Shown here: piece after piece, positions 15,499 to 23,323 of the stretch
Position numbering within the stretch: position 1 is the first letter of the stretch
Layout: every line of letters starts with the position of its first letter
Assembly (NCBI GenBank): GCA_001825675.1
Contig: MHYA01000143.1
Location: forward strand, 1,129 to 37,045
From: Planctomycetes bacterium GWF2_42_9
Lineage (GTDB): Bacteria > Planctomycetota > Phycisphaerae > Sedimentisphaerales > UBA12454
Reading direction: 5' to 3'
DNA length: 35,917 bases
The notes under the pieces: generated by a model
Told to the model about the DNA's origin: nothing
Databases searched by the model: none
The model's input: the letters and a program-made list of their open reading frames with translations, nothing else
Position numbers and translations under genes: made by a program

Positions 15499-16497
15499 TT
15501 AAAGCAGCTCGGCGATTTGGATCGCGTTCAGGGCCGCACCCTTGCGCAACTGATCTCCAGCTACCCACAAATTAATTCCACGATTATCCGGTATCGATTC
15601 ATCCTGGCGAATACGACCAACCAGCACGTTATCTTTACCAGAAGCGTCAATAGGCATAGGGAAGCGGTTATTCGCAACGTCGTCCATAATCGTCACGCCA
15701 GGCGCTGTACTAAGCAATTTCCGCACCTGGTCCGGCGTAATGGGGTCGCGGAACTCAAGGTTAATGCTTTCGCAATGCGCCCTGAGCACCCCAACACGAA
15801 TGCATGTCGCCGTGATCGCAATTTCCGGGCAGTGGAATATCTTGCGGGTCTCTTTAACCATCTTTATTTCTTCTTCATTGTAGCCATTTGGCAGCAGGGC
15901 CGAATTATGGCTGAACACATTGAATGCAAGCTGATACTTAAGCGCCTTGCAAGTCACGGGCTTGCCCGCCAGCACCTCGCGAGTCTGCTCTTCAAGTTCC
16001 AGCATCGCAGCCTGACCAGCACCGCTAGCAGCCTGATATGTGCTCACAACCATGCGCTTAACAGGATTAACCTTGTGCAACGGCCAAATCGGCACGATAG
16101 CTATGATCGTCGAGCAGTTTGGATTTGCGATTATCCCCTTGTGCTTCTTGATATCTTCCGGGTTGATTTCCGGTATAACCAGCGGCACATCCTCAGTCAT
16201 GCGAAATGCCGACGAATTATCCACAACCACCGCACCAGCCGCCACCGCAGCCGAAGCAAACTCTTTGCTCCTGCCCGCACCAGCCGAAAACAGCGCAATG
16301 TCGATGCCCTTAAAGCTATCCTTAGTCAATTCCTCAACCGGGTACTGCTTGCCTTGAAACGTGATCGATTTACCCGCCGACCTCGCCGACGCCAGCATCT
16401 TCAGTGACGAAAACGCGAACTTCCTCTCGTCGATGATCGACATGAACTCCTGCCCGACCGCACCGGTCGCGCCCACGATAGCTACATTACGGCCCAT
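15499..16497 (-). CDS. asd: Aspartate-semialdehyde dehydrogenase
   Basis: It reduces aspartyl phosphate to aspartate semialdehyde with NADPH, feeding lysine, diaminopimelate, threonine and methionine synthesis. The 332-residue protein has the nucleotide-binding GATGAVG at residues 9-15, the catalytic cysteine in ANPNCSTI (Cys128), and the substrate-binding RVGVLRAHCESI with His241. ATG at 16497 is chosen because AGGA lies five bases upstream and the resulting start MGRNVAIVGATG is that of the family; a TTG at 16542 would add 15 unrelated residues. An intrinsic terminator follows. Nothing is unusual in length or motifs. Confidence 0.96.
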   Translation of the reverse strand: MGRNVAIVGATGAVGQEFMSIIDERKFAFSSLKMLASARSAGKSITFQGKQYPVEELTKDSFKGIDIALFSAGAGRSKEFASAAVAAGAVVVDNSSAFRMTEDVPLVIPEINPEDIKKHKGIIANPNCSTIIAIVPIWPLHKVNPVKRMVVSTYQAASGAGQAAMLELEEQTREVLAGKPVTCKALKYQLAFNVFSHNSALLPNGYNEEEIKMVKETRKIFHCPEIAITATCIRVGVLRAHCESINLEFRDPITPDQVRKLLSTAPGVTIMDDVANNRFPMPIDASGKDNVLVGRIRQDESIPDNRGINLWVAGDQLRKGAALNAIQIAELL

Positions 16498-16680
16498 AAA
16501 AATCCTACTCCTGATATAAGGATTAACTTCTTTTACGCACAAAAAACAACATATAATACAAACCGCCCCCTAAGTATGCAAGCCCATAAATCCCGACCAA
16601 CTACTACCAAATTAAAACCACCCCCAAATCCCAAATTTTCCTCCATTTTTTAATTTTTATCTTTGATTTTTGATCTTTTT

Positions 16681-16697
16681 ACCCCCCTGACACCCCC
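16681..16697 (-). repeat. C-rich tract, copy of a G-rich repeat at 24956
   Basis: ACCCCCCTGACACCCCC here is, on the minus strand, nearly the same as the plus-strand tract at 24956-24974 (six G, TATCA, seven G). Both are followed by an A-rich run in the G-rich orientation. The rest of the gap 16543-16702 shows only AT-rich sequence. Confidence 0.5.
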
Positions 16698-16702
16698 AAA
16701 AA

Positions 16703-17617
16703 TCACCATTTTTTATTCCACCAGAAGAATATGACCGTCGCCGCCGAAAAGCCAGCCAGGGATGTTATAAGCGCAAACATCCATTCTGCGTGCTGGTGCG
16801 GTATAGGCACATTCATTGAAAACAAACTCACAACAAACGTCGGCAGCATGATCGATATAGTCACCAGCGTCAGCGTCTTCATTCGAACGTTCAAATTGTT
16901 GCTGACGATCGATGCCCTTGCGTCCATAAGTCCTGCTAGCACCTGGGAATATATCGATGCCTGCTCACGGCACTGATTGTTCTCAATTATAACATCGTCC
17001 AGAAATTCCAGGTTGTCAGCCGTAAGCCTGAATTTGGCGGCGCTGTTTTTTATCTTCTCGATGAGCATAGCATTGGAATTTATTGCGTTTAAATAGTACA
17101 CAAGGCTCTTTTCCAGCGTGAAAAGGTTAAGGAGCAGCTTGTTTTCCATCGCCTGGTTTATCTGGTGCTCAAGCGAATCGCTCATCATGTTGATGCCGCG
17201 CAAGTGCTCCACAAAATGCACTATAGCCCTGTAAATCAGCTTTAGCATCACATCCTGTATCGAGGCCACCTTCAAAAACGGCTTGCCCTCAAACAGCGGC
17301 GTATCTTCAGTAACCACTATTATCAGCTTGTCCTGAAAAATAAAGATACCGGTGGAGGCTATCTTGAAAAGGAAATTGTCTTCGGCGCTGTAGTGCTTTG
17401 GACGCTTGAAGATCATTGCCGCGTGGTCAGGCTCAAATTCAAGTCGGCTCTGTTCTTCCGGGTCAAGAGAGGAATTGAGTGTGTGCTCATCCATCTTGAG
17501 TACATCAACAAGATACCGTCGCTCCGATTCATCCGGCGCGATATATACATAGACCACCGCCTCGTCGTTTTCCACCTCGACAAGCCGGCCGTTGGTAATC
17601 GCCAGTTTCTTCAGCAT
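16703..17617 (-). CDS. CorA-family divalent cation transporter, with SMN in place of GMN
   Basis: CorA proteins form a pentameric Mg2+ or Co2+ channel in the inner membrane. The 304-residue protein has the cytoplasmic alpha/beta domain, the long helical stalk (LLLNLFTLEKSLVYYLNAI), and two membrane segments near residues 248-266 and 278-299. The ion-filter signature after the first segment is normally GMN; here residues 267-269 are Ser-Met-Asn (LFSMNVPIP). The C-terminus NKKW is positively charged as usual. ATG at 17617 has AGGTGG six bases upstream. The family is clear, but the changed filter makes the transported ion and direction uncertain. Confidence 0.88.
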   Translation of the reverse strand: MLKKLAITNGRLVEVENDEAVVYVYIAPDESERRYLVDVLKMDEHTLNSSLDPEEQSRLEFEPDHAAMIFKRPKHYSAEDNFLFKIASTGIFIFQDKLIIVVTEDTPLFEGKPFLKVASIQDVMLKLIYRAIVHFVEHLRGINMMSDSLEHQINQAMENKLLLNLFTLEKSLVYYLNAINSNAMLIEKIKNSAAKFRLTADNLEFLDDVIIENNQCREQASIYSQVLAGLMDARASIVSNNLNVRMKTLTLVTISIMLPTFVVSLFSMNVPIPHQHAEWMFALITSLAGFSAATVIFFWWNKKW

Positions 17618-17778
17618 TTTTGACCACCTGACTACCCCATTACGTTATCTATGCACGATATCATCGTAGAAATAAACAATTTGGACGATACTACCTTTGT
17701 GGTATTCACTAGTCAAGCCCTGGGTTCATTAAATTCCGGAAAATGGCCTAAAATAGTCTTATTTACAAGCTTGACGCC

Positions 17779-18432
17779 TTATTTCCAGTTCAGCACCTCG
17801 GCTGGCAAGTGGGCCAGGCTCTTAACTATCCAGTCCGCCTCGCCAAGCTTATCCGCTCCAAAACTCGTCGTTACAGCAAGGCACTTTGCACCAGCCTTTT
17901 TCGCCGCAGCAATGCCGTTTACGGCATCCTCTACTACCAGGCACTGACCCGGCTCAAGTCCGAGTTTATTTGCCGCAAGCAAAAATATATCCGGCCAAGG
18001 CTTCTTCCTCTCCACATCCTCACCCGTCACCACCGCGTCAAACGTATCAATTGCCAGACCTATCGCCTCAAGGTTCGATCTCACCTTTCGACGATCCGCA
18101 CTCGATGCCACTGCAACCTTCTTACCCATCTCCTTGCACCTGGCGATCATTTCCAGTGCCCCCGCAAGCGGCTTGAGTTTACCTTTGATCATTTCATCAT
18201 AGATATCGTAGGTCCTGCCCTTGTCTCTCTTAGGATCAAATTCCAGCCCGTACTTCTCGGCCACCCCGCCCACATACCTGTCCTCGCCCGCCCCCACAAA
18301 CGGCAGAAAATCTTCCGCTTTCACCGCTACCCCCCTCTGGGCAAACATCTCCATCGCAGCCGCACATATAAAAGGCTCCGAATCCACCAAAACACCATCC
18401 ATATCAAATATCACACCCAAAGGAAGACCCAT
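17779..18432 (-). CDS. HAD-family phosphatase, beta-phosphoglucomutase-like
   Basis: This 217-residue enzyme has all HAD motifs: motif I FDMDGVLVDSE with the nucleophile aspartate and the general acid two residues on, motif II VAVASSA, motif III lysine in ERKKPWPDIF, and motif IV VVEDAVNGI with the metal-binding aspartate. A helical cap domain lies between motifs I and II (residues about 20-85). The DGVLVDSEP sequence and cap type place it with beta-phosphoglucomutase and sugar-phosphate phosphatases. The exact substrate is unknown. ATG at 18432 has AGGAG five bases upstream. No neighbour clarifies the role. Confidence 0.88.
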   Translation of the reverse strand: MGLPLGVIFDMDGVLVDSEPFICAAAMEMFAQRGVAVKAEDFLPFVGAGEDRYVGGVAEKYGLEFDPKRDKGRTYDIYDEMIKGKLKPLAGALEMIARCKEMGKKVAVASSADRRKVRSNLEAIGLAIDTFDAVVTGEDVERKKPWPDIFLLAANKLGLEPGQCLVVEDAVNGIAAAKKAGAKCLAVTTSFGADKLGEADWIVKSLAHLPAEVLNWK

Positions 18433-18504
18433 CTCATCTCCTGTATTTTGCCGTTAATAGACCAATCACTTTATGAGGCCCAGAAATAGTAAATCGTAAA
18501 TAAA

Positions 18505-18542
18505 AAATAGTAAACAAAAAAGGGCGACTCTTCATCGCCCTT
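18505..18542 (-). terminator. Rho-independent terminator after hsp20
   Basis: AAGGGCGA (18520-18527) pairs with TCGCCCTT (18535-18542) around a seven-base loop. On the minus strand the stem continues into TTTTTTGTTTACTATTTTTT. It lies 49 bases after the hsp20 stop. Confidence 0.85.
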
Positions 18543-18590
18543 GTTGGTGGGGCATAAATGCCACTCAACCATTTACTTTAACTAGATCGA

Positions 18591-19028
18591 TTACTCGATC
18601 TCGATTCTCTTGGGCCTTTCGGCCTCTTTCTTTTCCAGCACGACGTGTAAAACGCCGTCTTTCATCGTCGCCTTGACCTTGTTCTCATCGACATGCGACG
18701 GCAACGTCAGGCTCCGATACATCCTGCCGTAGTACCTCTCCCTGAGATCCTCCTCGCCTTCCTTTTTTTCGATTTTCTTCTCTCCGCTTATCGTCAAAAT
18801 ACCATTCTCAACAGTTACCTCCAACTCATTTTTGCTCATGCCAGGCAATTCCGCATCCACATAAACATGCTTATCATCTTCTTTAACATCAACCGGACAC
18901 GACCCAACAACTTGCATTGGGCTTTCACCGAAAAAGTTCATGAAAAGCCTGTCCATTTCCTCATGAAGCTTGCCCAGATTACCAGGCCAAGCCAAGCCTT
19001 CCCTTTTCCTTTTTGTTAATTCCTTCAT
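18591..19028 (-). CDS. Small heat-shock protein, Hsp20/alpha-crystallin family
   Basis: It is an ATP-independent chaperone that binds unfolding proteins in large oligomers. The 145-residue product has the alpha-crystallin domain from about residue 42 (CPVDVKEDDKHVYVDAELPG), with the consensus AELPGMSKNELEV, LTISGEKK, and the C-terminal LHVVLEKKE. A short charged N-terminal arm precedes it. ATG at 19028 has AAAGGGGG eight bases upstream and is preferred to GTG 19037, which would overlap the ribosome site. A terminator follows and a perfect TATAAT precedes it. I do not see a CIRCE element upstream, so HrcA control is not indicated. Confidence 0.96.
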   Translation of the reverse strand: MKELTKRKREGLAWPGNLGKLHEEMDRLFMNFFGESPMQVVGSCPVDVKEDDKHVYVDAELPGMSKNELEVTVENGILTISGEKKIEKKEGEEDLRERYYGRMYRSLTLPSHVDENKVKATMKDGVLHVVLEKKEAERPKRIEIE

Positions 19029-19050
19029 TTTAAACACCCCCTTTCAACTA

Positions 19051-19056
19051 ATTATA
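19051..19056 (-). promoter_or_regulatory. Probable -10 element of hsp20
   Basis: The minus strand reads TATAAT here, 22 bases before the hsp20 ATG, leaving a leader of about 16 bases that contains GAAAGGGGG. The -35 region is weak (CTGAAA with a 19-base spacer), which might reflect an alternative or activated promoter. Confidence 0.4.
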
Positions 19057-19141
19057 CGCCCCTTGGTATGGCAAGTTTCAGGCTCCAGTCGATATGACAT
19101 TGCTTTGGGTTATTAGATTAAAAAAATTACAAACATTACTA

Positions 19142-19170
19142 TTGATTTATACCATCTTACTCTGTAATAT
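19142..19170 (+). promoter_or_regulatory. Probable promoter of the histidine kinase gene
   Basis: TTGATT (19142-19147) and TAATAT (19165-19170) are separated by 17 bases, close to sigma-70 consensus. Transcription would begin near 19177, 55 bases before the kinase ATG. The spacing is ideal but both boxes deviate from consensus. Confidence 0.4.
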
Positions 19171-19231
19171 AGTAGTCTTACTGTGATTTTGAGCCTGAGA
19201 GTAGTACTGCCCTTATTCATAGAGGTACAGA

Positions 19232-20476
19232 ATGCTCGAAGAAAGCCTAATCAACAAGGACGTTGTCGCAACGCGGCAAAACGTGCTGCATGCTATTACG
19301 TATCTCCCGGAAATAATTAAGCTGCAAGTAGAAAACAACCGCCTTAAGGCTCAGATCGTTTCACTTAATGAAAGCATCCGTGCCAAAGATGATGCCCTGC
19401 TCAAATATAAACTTGTGGCTGAATATACCTGTGACTGGGAAACTTGGACAGATGCGCAATTGAAGCCGGTTTACGTCTCACGATCCTGTTACGAGCACAC
19501 AGGCTACTCAGTAGATGAATTTTATGCCGATCCCGACCTCATGGGCAAGATCATACATCCCGAAGACCTCGAAAGGTTCATGAAACACGTCAGCAAAGCC
19601 ATGGAACACCAGACCGGCGTTCTGGAAATTGAGTTTCGGATCGTATGCAAAAACGCAGCTATCAAGTGGATACAGCACATTTGCCTGCCGATCTTCGCCG
19701 AAGATGGCACTTGGCTCGGCAGACGCGCCAGTAACCGTGATGTTACTAAGCGAAAAACCATGGAACAAGATATAATCGGCTCCAGGCACGAACTGGAACT
19801 GCGGGTAAAAGAGCGTACCGCCAGGCTCAAGCAGCTTCTCGGCGAACTTTCGCGAACCGAGCAGAAGGAAAGACGCCAGCTTGCAATGGTGCTGCACGAC
19901 CATTTTCAACAGCTTTTCGCCGCCGCAAAATTGAAAGCCGAAATGGCAGCATCAAAAGCAGATTCTGCCCAGGTAAAACAACTGCTCGCCGAAATATCCG
20001 ACCTCATGAAAGACTGCATAAGTCAATCTCGCTCGCTCAGTGTCGAGCTTTGTCCGCCCGTCCTCTATAATTCAGGCCTGTGCTGCGCGCTCGAATGGCT
20101 TGGCAGCTGGATGGGCGAGAAACACGGCTTGGAAGTAAACGTCAATGTCAAACCAGAAATTGAACCTGCCGACCATGATATCAGGGCATTTCTCTTCCAG
20201 TCCGCAAAGGAACTGCTCTTTAACATAGCCAAACACTCCGGTACAAATAAAGCCTGGCTTGAACTGGCACCGGCTGGTAACTGTATTGAGCTGAAAATTT
20301 GGGACCAGGGCAAGGGTATCAGCGAAGAAAAGCTCAGTCGGCTCGGTCTGGCAAAAGAAGGCTACGGCCTTTTCAGCATCCAGCAAAGGACCGAATCATT
20401 CGGCGGCAAATTATCATTAATGGCATCAACTCCAACAGGCTTTAATGTCACACTCACCTTACCTCGACAAAACTGA
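19232..20476 (+). CDS. PAS-domain sensor histidine kinase (HisKA_3 type), cytoplasmic, orphan
   Basis: The 414-residue kinase should autophosphorylate on His222 and pass the phosphate to a response regulator, normally of the LuxR/NarL type. It has an N-terminal coiled coil (about 27-58), a PAS domain at about 60-180 (YVSRSCYEHTGYSVDEF, IHPEDLERF, RDVTKRKTMEQD), a second coil, the phosphoacceptor motif ERRQLAMVLHDHFQQLF, and an ATPase domain with N331, DQGKGIS (358-364) and GYGLFSIQQR. There are no membrane segments, so the signal is cytoplasmic or diffusible. No response regulator lies adjacent, so its partner is elsewhere. ATG at 19232 has AGAGG upstream and a plausible promoter. Confidence 0.93.
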   Translation: MLEESLINKDVVATRQNVLHAITYLPEIIKLQVENNRLKAQIVSLNESIRAKDDALLKYKLVAEYTCDWETWTDAQLKPVYVSRSCYEHTGYSVDEFYADPDLMGKIIHPEDLERFMKHVSKAMEHQTGVLEIEFRIVCKNAAIKWIQHICLPIFAEDGTWLGRRASNRDVTKRKTMEQDIIGSRHELELRVKERTARLKQLLGELSRTEQKERRQLAMVLHDHFQQLFAAAKLKAEMAASKADSAQVKQLLAEISDLMKDCISQSRSLSVELCPPVLYNSGLCCALEWLGSWMGEKHGLEVNVNVKPEIEPADHDIRAFLFQSAKELLFNIAKHSGTNKAWLELAPAGNCIELKIWDQGKGISEEKLSRLGLAKEGYGLFSIQQRTESFGGKLSLMASTPTGFNVTLTLPRQN

Positions 20477-20809
20477 AAAAAACTTATACCACCTGACCAA
20501 AAAATTTTGACCTTCGACTAAAAACCTCCCGCGCATATCAAATGATTCTAAATGAGCTTATAGCGATCAATTGAGCACAACAAGTGCGTTTTACGTTATT
20601 TTGTTCGTGCCGCCGCACTTAAGCAGTACAATATTATTTAAGGTATAAACATACTAGGGGAAATTTTCAAAGCGGCCTTGCTTGGTGGCCCATTTCAATT
20701 TGTAAACTTCAACTCACATACCTGATAAGCCGTTATGACCCGCGGATGGAACCTGCGAGCCAAACTGTTCAAGGAGGTTTTGTTTTCATGAACAGTGAAA
20801 GGGCGCGTC
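20477..20809 (+). other. Intergenic leader region before the pseudopilin gene
   Basis: No gene is supported. AAGTGCG (20582-20588) pairs with CGCACTT (20614-20620), a 7-bp stem with a 25-base loop and no T-run. TACAATATTA at 20626-20635 could be a -10 region. A strong AAGGAGG at 20771-20777 is well placed for ATG 20788, which opens a different frame from the pseudopilin. The remainder shows no recognised motif. Confidence 0.45.
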
Positions 20810-21514
20810 ATGAATCGTTCAGCGATTACGCTTACAGAGGTGCTGGTAGTAATGAGCATTATTGCCCTCCTCGCCGCCACCGCAATGGGCACATTTGGTT
20901 CCGTGCGAAATTACTGCCGCACCACAGCCTGCATTGCAAACACCAGGTCACTTGCTCAAGCAATGGCCGTTTATGAATCTTCAGCCGGCAGATTCGCCCC
21001 GATGTTCACGCTCAAGAAATGGCGCGACGCGAATCCCCGAAATAAAAATCTAAACCAGCAACCTCTCACCTCGAATTACTGGTATGAAACAATAGATGCA
21101 CAAGCATCTTGCCCCGCTCGAAAAATCGCGTCCCCCAAAAATTGCACCCCTGCCGATTACGGCCTCAACGCCTGCATCTCTGGGCAGTCGGATCGCCCAT
21201 TAAAAGCTGCCCAGCTTACAACCCCCGCCCGCACATTTTTACTCGCCGATGCAGGATTTGCCGGCATAGCCTGGCAAAACGCCTCCACCTTCGCCGATGC
21301 GCCCCCAGGCCTCGAACCTTCTTATGTGCCGGGTTTGAAAATCAATGCTAAAAAGCTGCTTCGTTCGGATGCAAAATTCGATGCGGTAAATGGAAGGCAC
21401 TGCAATTCAATGGTCGCCGCAGCATTCGCCGATTGCCACAGCGAATCTATAAGCGCCGCCAGCTTTGAGGTCAAAGCCTCGCAGCCTCTCACCTCGCTCT
21501 GGCGTGCGAACTAA
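20810..21514 (+). CDS. Pseudopilin-like exported protein with prepilin N-terminal motif
   Basis: Type II secretion pseudopilins and planctomycete prepilin-like proteins share a short basic leader, a prepilin peptidase cleavage site and a hydrophobic helix. Here MNRSA is followed by ITLTEVLVVMSIIALLAA, with the conserved Glu at position 5 after cleavage; the residue before the cut is Ala rather than Gly. The C-terminal region has RHCNSMVAAAFADCHSESI, resembling the HNGGANVAFADGHV motif of DUF1559-type planctomycete pseudopilins, though the glycines are lost. The 234-residue length is normal. The start is ATG 20810, because it places the basic leader correctly. GTG 20795 is possible, and a strong ribosome site points to an ATG in another frame. 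Confidence 0.8.
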   Translation: MNRSAITLTEVLVVMSIIALLAATAMGTFGSVRNYCRTTACIANTRSLAQAMAVYESSAGRFAPMFTLKKWRDANPRNKNLNQQPLTSNYWYETIDAQASCPARKIASPKNCTPADYGLNACISGQSDRPLKAAQLTTPARTFLLADAGFAGIAWQNASTFADAPPGLEPSYVPGLKINAKKLLRSDAKFDAVNGRHCNSMVAAAFADCHSESISAASFEVKASQPLTSLWRAN

Positions 21515-21552
21515 AACTTTAAATTTAGGTAACATTTTAGCCAACTGTGTGG

Positions 21553-21575
21553 CACGGGCATCTTGCCCGTGTTTT
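21553..21575 (+). terminator. Hairpin with T-run after the pseudopilin gene
   Basis: CACGGGCA (21553-21560) pairs with TGCCCGTG (21564-21571) around TCT, followed by TTTT. It can terminate the pseudopilin transcript 39 bases after its stop. The word GGCACGGGCATCTTGCCCGTG is also a form I associate with dispersed repeats in planctomycete-type genomes, so it may be a repeat copy used as a terminator. Confidence 0.55.
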
Positions 21576-21583
21576 CCCATTTT

Positions 21584-21690
21584 AGCCCCAGCGGGGCGTA
21601 ATATGATAGCCCAGGGTGGAGCGAAGCGCAGCCCTGGGTTAAGTTTACCAACAAAACCAAGCCCTGTAGGGGCGACACAAGCACTCGGCT
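21584..21690. repeat. GC-rich composite repeat with several small hairpins
   Basis: Three inverted repeats follow one another: GCCCC/GGGGC (21585-21597), CCCAGGG/CCCTGGG (21610-21638) and CCCT/AGGG near 21662-21671. The words AGCCCCAGCGGGGCG and AGCCCTGTAGGGGCGACAC have the look of a bacterial dispersed repeat family. The gap 21515-21862 holds nothing coding; the rest is this block, the preceding hairpin and AT-rich repeat copy 3. Confidence 0.5.
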
Positions 21691-21720
21691 AAAATGGCAC
21701 GAATTTTCCATTTTCTTGTA

Positions 21721-21793
21721 TTTGAATTTGTTTGTGATTTGGTACTTGTCATTTGTAATTTGTTTCGGAATTCGAGCTTAGTGCTTCGGGTTT
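21721..21793. repeat. AT-rich dispersed intergenic repeat, copy 3
   Basis: It contains TTTGAATTTGTTTG, TAATTTGTTTCGGAATTCG and GTGCTTCGGGTTT, matching the other copies. It is followed by GCGGCCACCGGCCGC, a small GC-rich inverted repeat, 50 bases beyond the ferritin-like gene's stop. Confidence 0.5.
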
Positions 21794-21862
21794 GGTTGCG
21801 GCCACCGGCCGCGCCAGGATAATCAGTGGTTAAAAATTTTCTTCTATGAACGGTTACTAAAT

Positions 21863-22309
21863 TTACTGCTCCTGTGAAAGGCGGTCTAATTCCATTTCAA
21901 AACGCGCCTTGTGCTTTGCTTCTTCCTCGGCCAGTTGAAGCAGCATCTCCCTCGCTAAAGGCTGGCGAACAGTCCACGAAAGATCGACATACAACCTGAA
22001 CGCCTCGCGCTCCTTTTGAATGCATATGTTAAGAACGTCGGTGTAATTTATTTCCTGGCTCAGTTTTACATTTTCTGCATAGGCCTGATCATCAGCAGTC
22101 GCATCCTGCTTCACCACAAGCCCAAGCTTCATTTCCTCAAGTTCCAGCTTAGCCTTATGCTCAAGTTCCTCCTCGGCCAGCTGCGTGAAAACAGATTTAA
22201 GCGCCGGGTCATCCACCTTGCTCGCCAGAGCCAAATATAGCGCGTTTGCCTGTACCTCTTTTGCGATCGCAAAATCGAAAATCTCTGTTTCGGCTTCGAA
22301 TGGTTTCAT
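21863..22309 (-). CDS. Ferritin-like diiron protein (rubrerythrin-type, no rubredoxin domain)
   Basis: This 148-residue protein is a four-helix bundle with two pairs of diiron-ligand motifs: a glutamate in AIAKEVQANALYL and EEELEHK in the first half, then CIQKEREAFRLYV and EEEAKHK in the second. Such proteins handle peroxide or iron in anaerobes and facultative organisms. It lacks the C-terminal rubredoxin Cys4 site of classical rubrerythrin, so electrons must come from another partner. ATG at 22309 has AGGA eight bases upstream. It stands apart from neighbouring genes in function. The exact reaction cannot be fixed. Confidence 0.88.
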   Translation of the reverse strand: MKPFEAETEIFDFAIAKEVQANALYLALASKVDDPALKSVFTQLAEEELEHKAKLELEEMKLGLVVKQDATADDQAYAENVKLSQEINYTDVLNICIQKEREAFRLYVDLSWTVRQPLAREMLLQLAEEEAKHKARFEMELDRLSQEQ

Positions 22310-22355
22310 GCTGTTGTCCTCTTTAACTGCATAATAACATTATAAGCCGCCATAT

Positions 22356-22838
22356 TCAAGCTATACTTTCCGCAATGAACGCCCGCACCCGCTGCGCAAC
22401 CCTCGCGCAATCGCTTTGCCTCGCGACTGGGCAAAATGCCCCCAAACACTCAAGCCTGTCGGCCACCTGCTGTGCATCATACGCCGCCAGCAATAAACCC
22501 ATCTTCTCAAACATCATCGCTATCGTAACCTGATGATCGTTTACCACCTCGCCGAATTTCTTGAGCCTGGGCATTACCAGTAAAGGCTTGTTGTGATCCA
22601 TCGCCGCCGTGATCGTCCCCATCCCGGCATGCCCGATCAGACCGCTTGAAGAATCAATGTAATTATCAAAATCGTATTTTGCCAGCACCCTCGAAAAATC
22701 AAAATTCCTCGGCCTGTATTCTGATTCGCCTATCTGTGCGAATATCTCCTGCTTGAATAAACCCGCGCCCACTGCGTCGTCCACCGCCCGAACAAGCCTG
22801 TCAAATGCGAACTGCGTTCCGACTGTTAGAAATATCAT
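22356..22838 (-). CDS. Glycosyltransferase catalytic subunit, PssE/Alg13-like
   Basis: With its partner it forms a two-part glycosyltransferase in polysaccharide synthesis, as in PssD/PssE or Cps14F/Cps14G. The 160-residue protein has the family start MIFLTVGTQFAFDRLVRAVD, the donor-site motif GLIGHAGMGTITAAMD, and LLVMPRLKKFGEVVNDHQ. It is the soluble catalytic half. ATG at 22838 overlaps the stop of the upstream partner gene as ATGA, giving equal amounts of both subunits. The donor sugar is likely a UDP-hexose by family precedent; the acceptor is unknown. Confidence 0.9.
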   Translation of the reverse strand: MIFLTVGTQFAFDRLVRAVDDAVGAGLFKQEIFAQIGESEYRPRNFDFSRVLAKYDFDNYIDSSSGLIGHAGMGTITAAMDHNKPLLVMPRLKKFGEVVNDHQVTIAMMFEKMGLLLAAYDAQQVADRLECLGAFCPVARQSDCARVAQRVRAFIAESIA

Positions 22839-23296
22839 ATAAGAGTCCCCGCGAATTCAACTTTTTTATACTTAGTAGCCAGTTCAGGCCACTGCACAAG
22901 AAACAGATCCGCTATATGTCTAACCATCCTCCCTGACAGTGAAAGCCTCTCGACATTCGTTATGCTGTCGATCCAGATAACCTTAGCTCCGATCAGTTTG
23001 CCCAAAAAGCATATCATGCATCCCGCCGCAGCACCGGTCGAAATCACCACCCGCGGCCGCTCGCGCAACACTATTCGCGCGCATTTTAAAAATACCGCCG
23101 CAGTTTTCATCAGCATCCTTCTGTTGCATTCGCCAACCACATAAGACCGCCCATGCTTGTCAAGCCCGCCAGTCACTGCCGCCGATGTAGTTACGAAAAA
23201 CACATCGCCGCCGCTCCAGCTCTGGGCTATTTTCAGCAGTTGTGTCAAATGTCCTCCCGCCGATGCCGCAAGGCATATCTTCACCGATTTACTCAT
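22835..23296 (-). CDS. Glycosyltransferase membrane-anchoring subunit, PssD/Alg14-like
   Basis: This 153-residue protein is the Alg14-type partner that recruits the catalytic subunit to the membrane and acceptor. It has the N-terminal ICLAASAGGHLTQLLKIAQ, the middle RPRVVISTGAAAGCMICFLG, and WIDSITNVERLSLSGRM and FLVQWPELATKYKKVEFAG toward the end. ATG at 23296 with a G-rich site six bases upstream is preferred to TTG at 23317. It is followed directly by pssE with an ATGA overlap and lies 27 bases after the GT2 gene, so the three form an operon for polysaccharide assembly. Confidence 0.9.
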   Translation of the reverse strand: MSKSVKICLAASAGGHLTQLLKIAQSWSGGDVFFVTTSAAVTGGLDKHGRSYVVGECNRRMLMKTAAVFLKCARIVLRERPRVVISTGAAAGCMICFLGKLIGAKVIWIDSITNVERLSLSGRMVRHIADLFLVQWPELATKYKKVEFAGTLI

Positions 23297-23323
23297 ACAA
23301 ACCCCATGTGTATCCAAGTGTTG

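Noticed and set aside
17809-18489. 226-codon plus-strand open frame opposite the HAD phosphatase
   Set aside because: It is the antisense of a gene with all HAD motifs, has an arginine/histidine-rich composition and no ribosome site.
19029-19231. CIRCE element for hsp20
   Set aside because: No TTAGCACTC/GAGTGCTAA inverted repeat is present.
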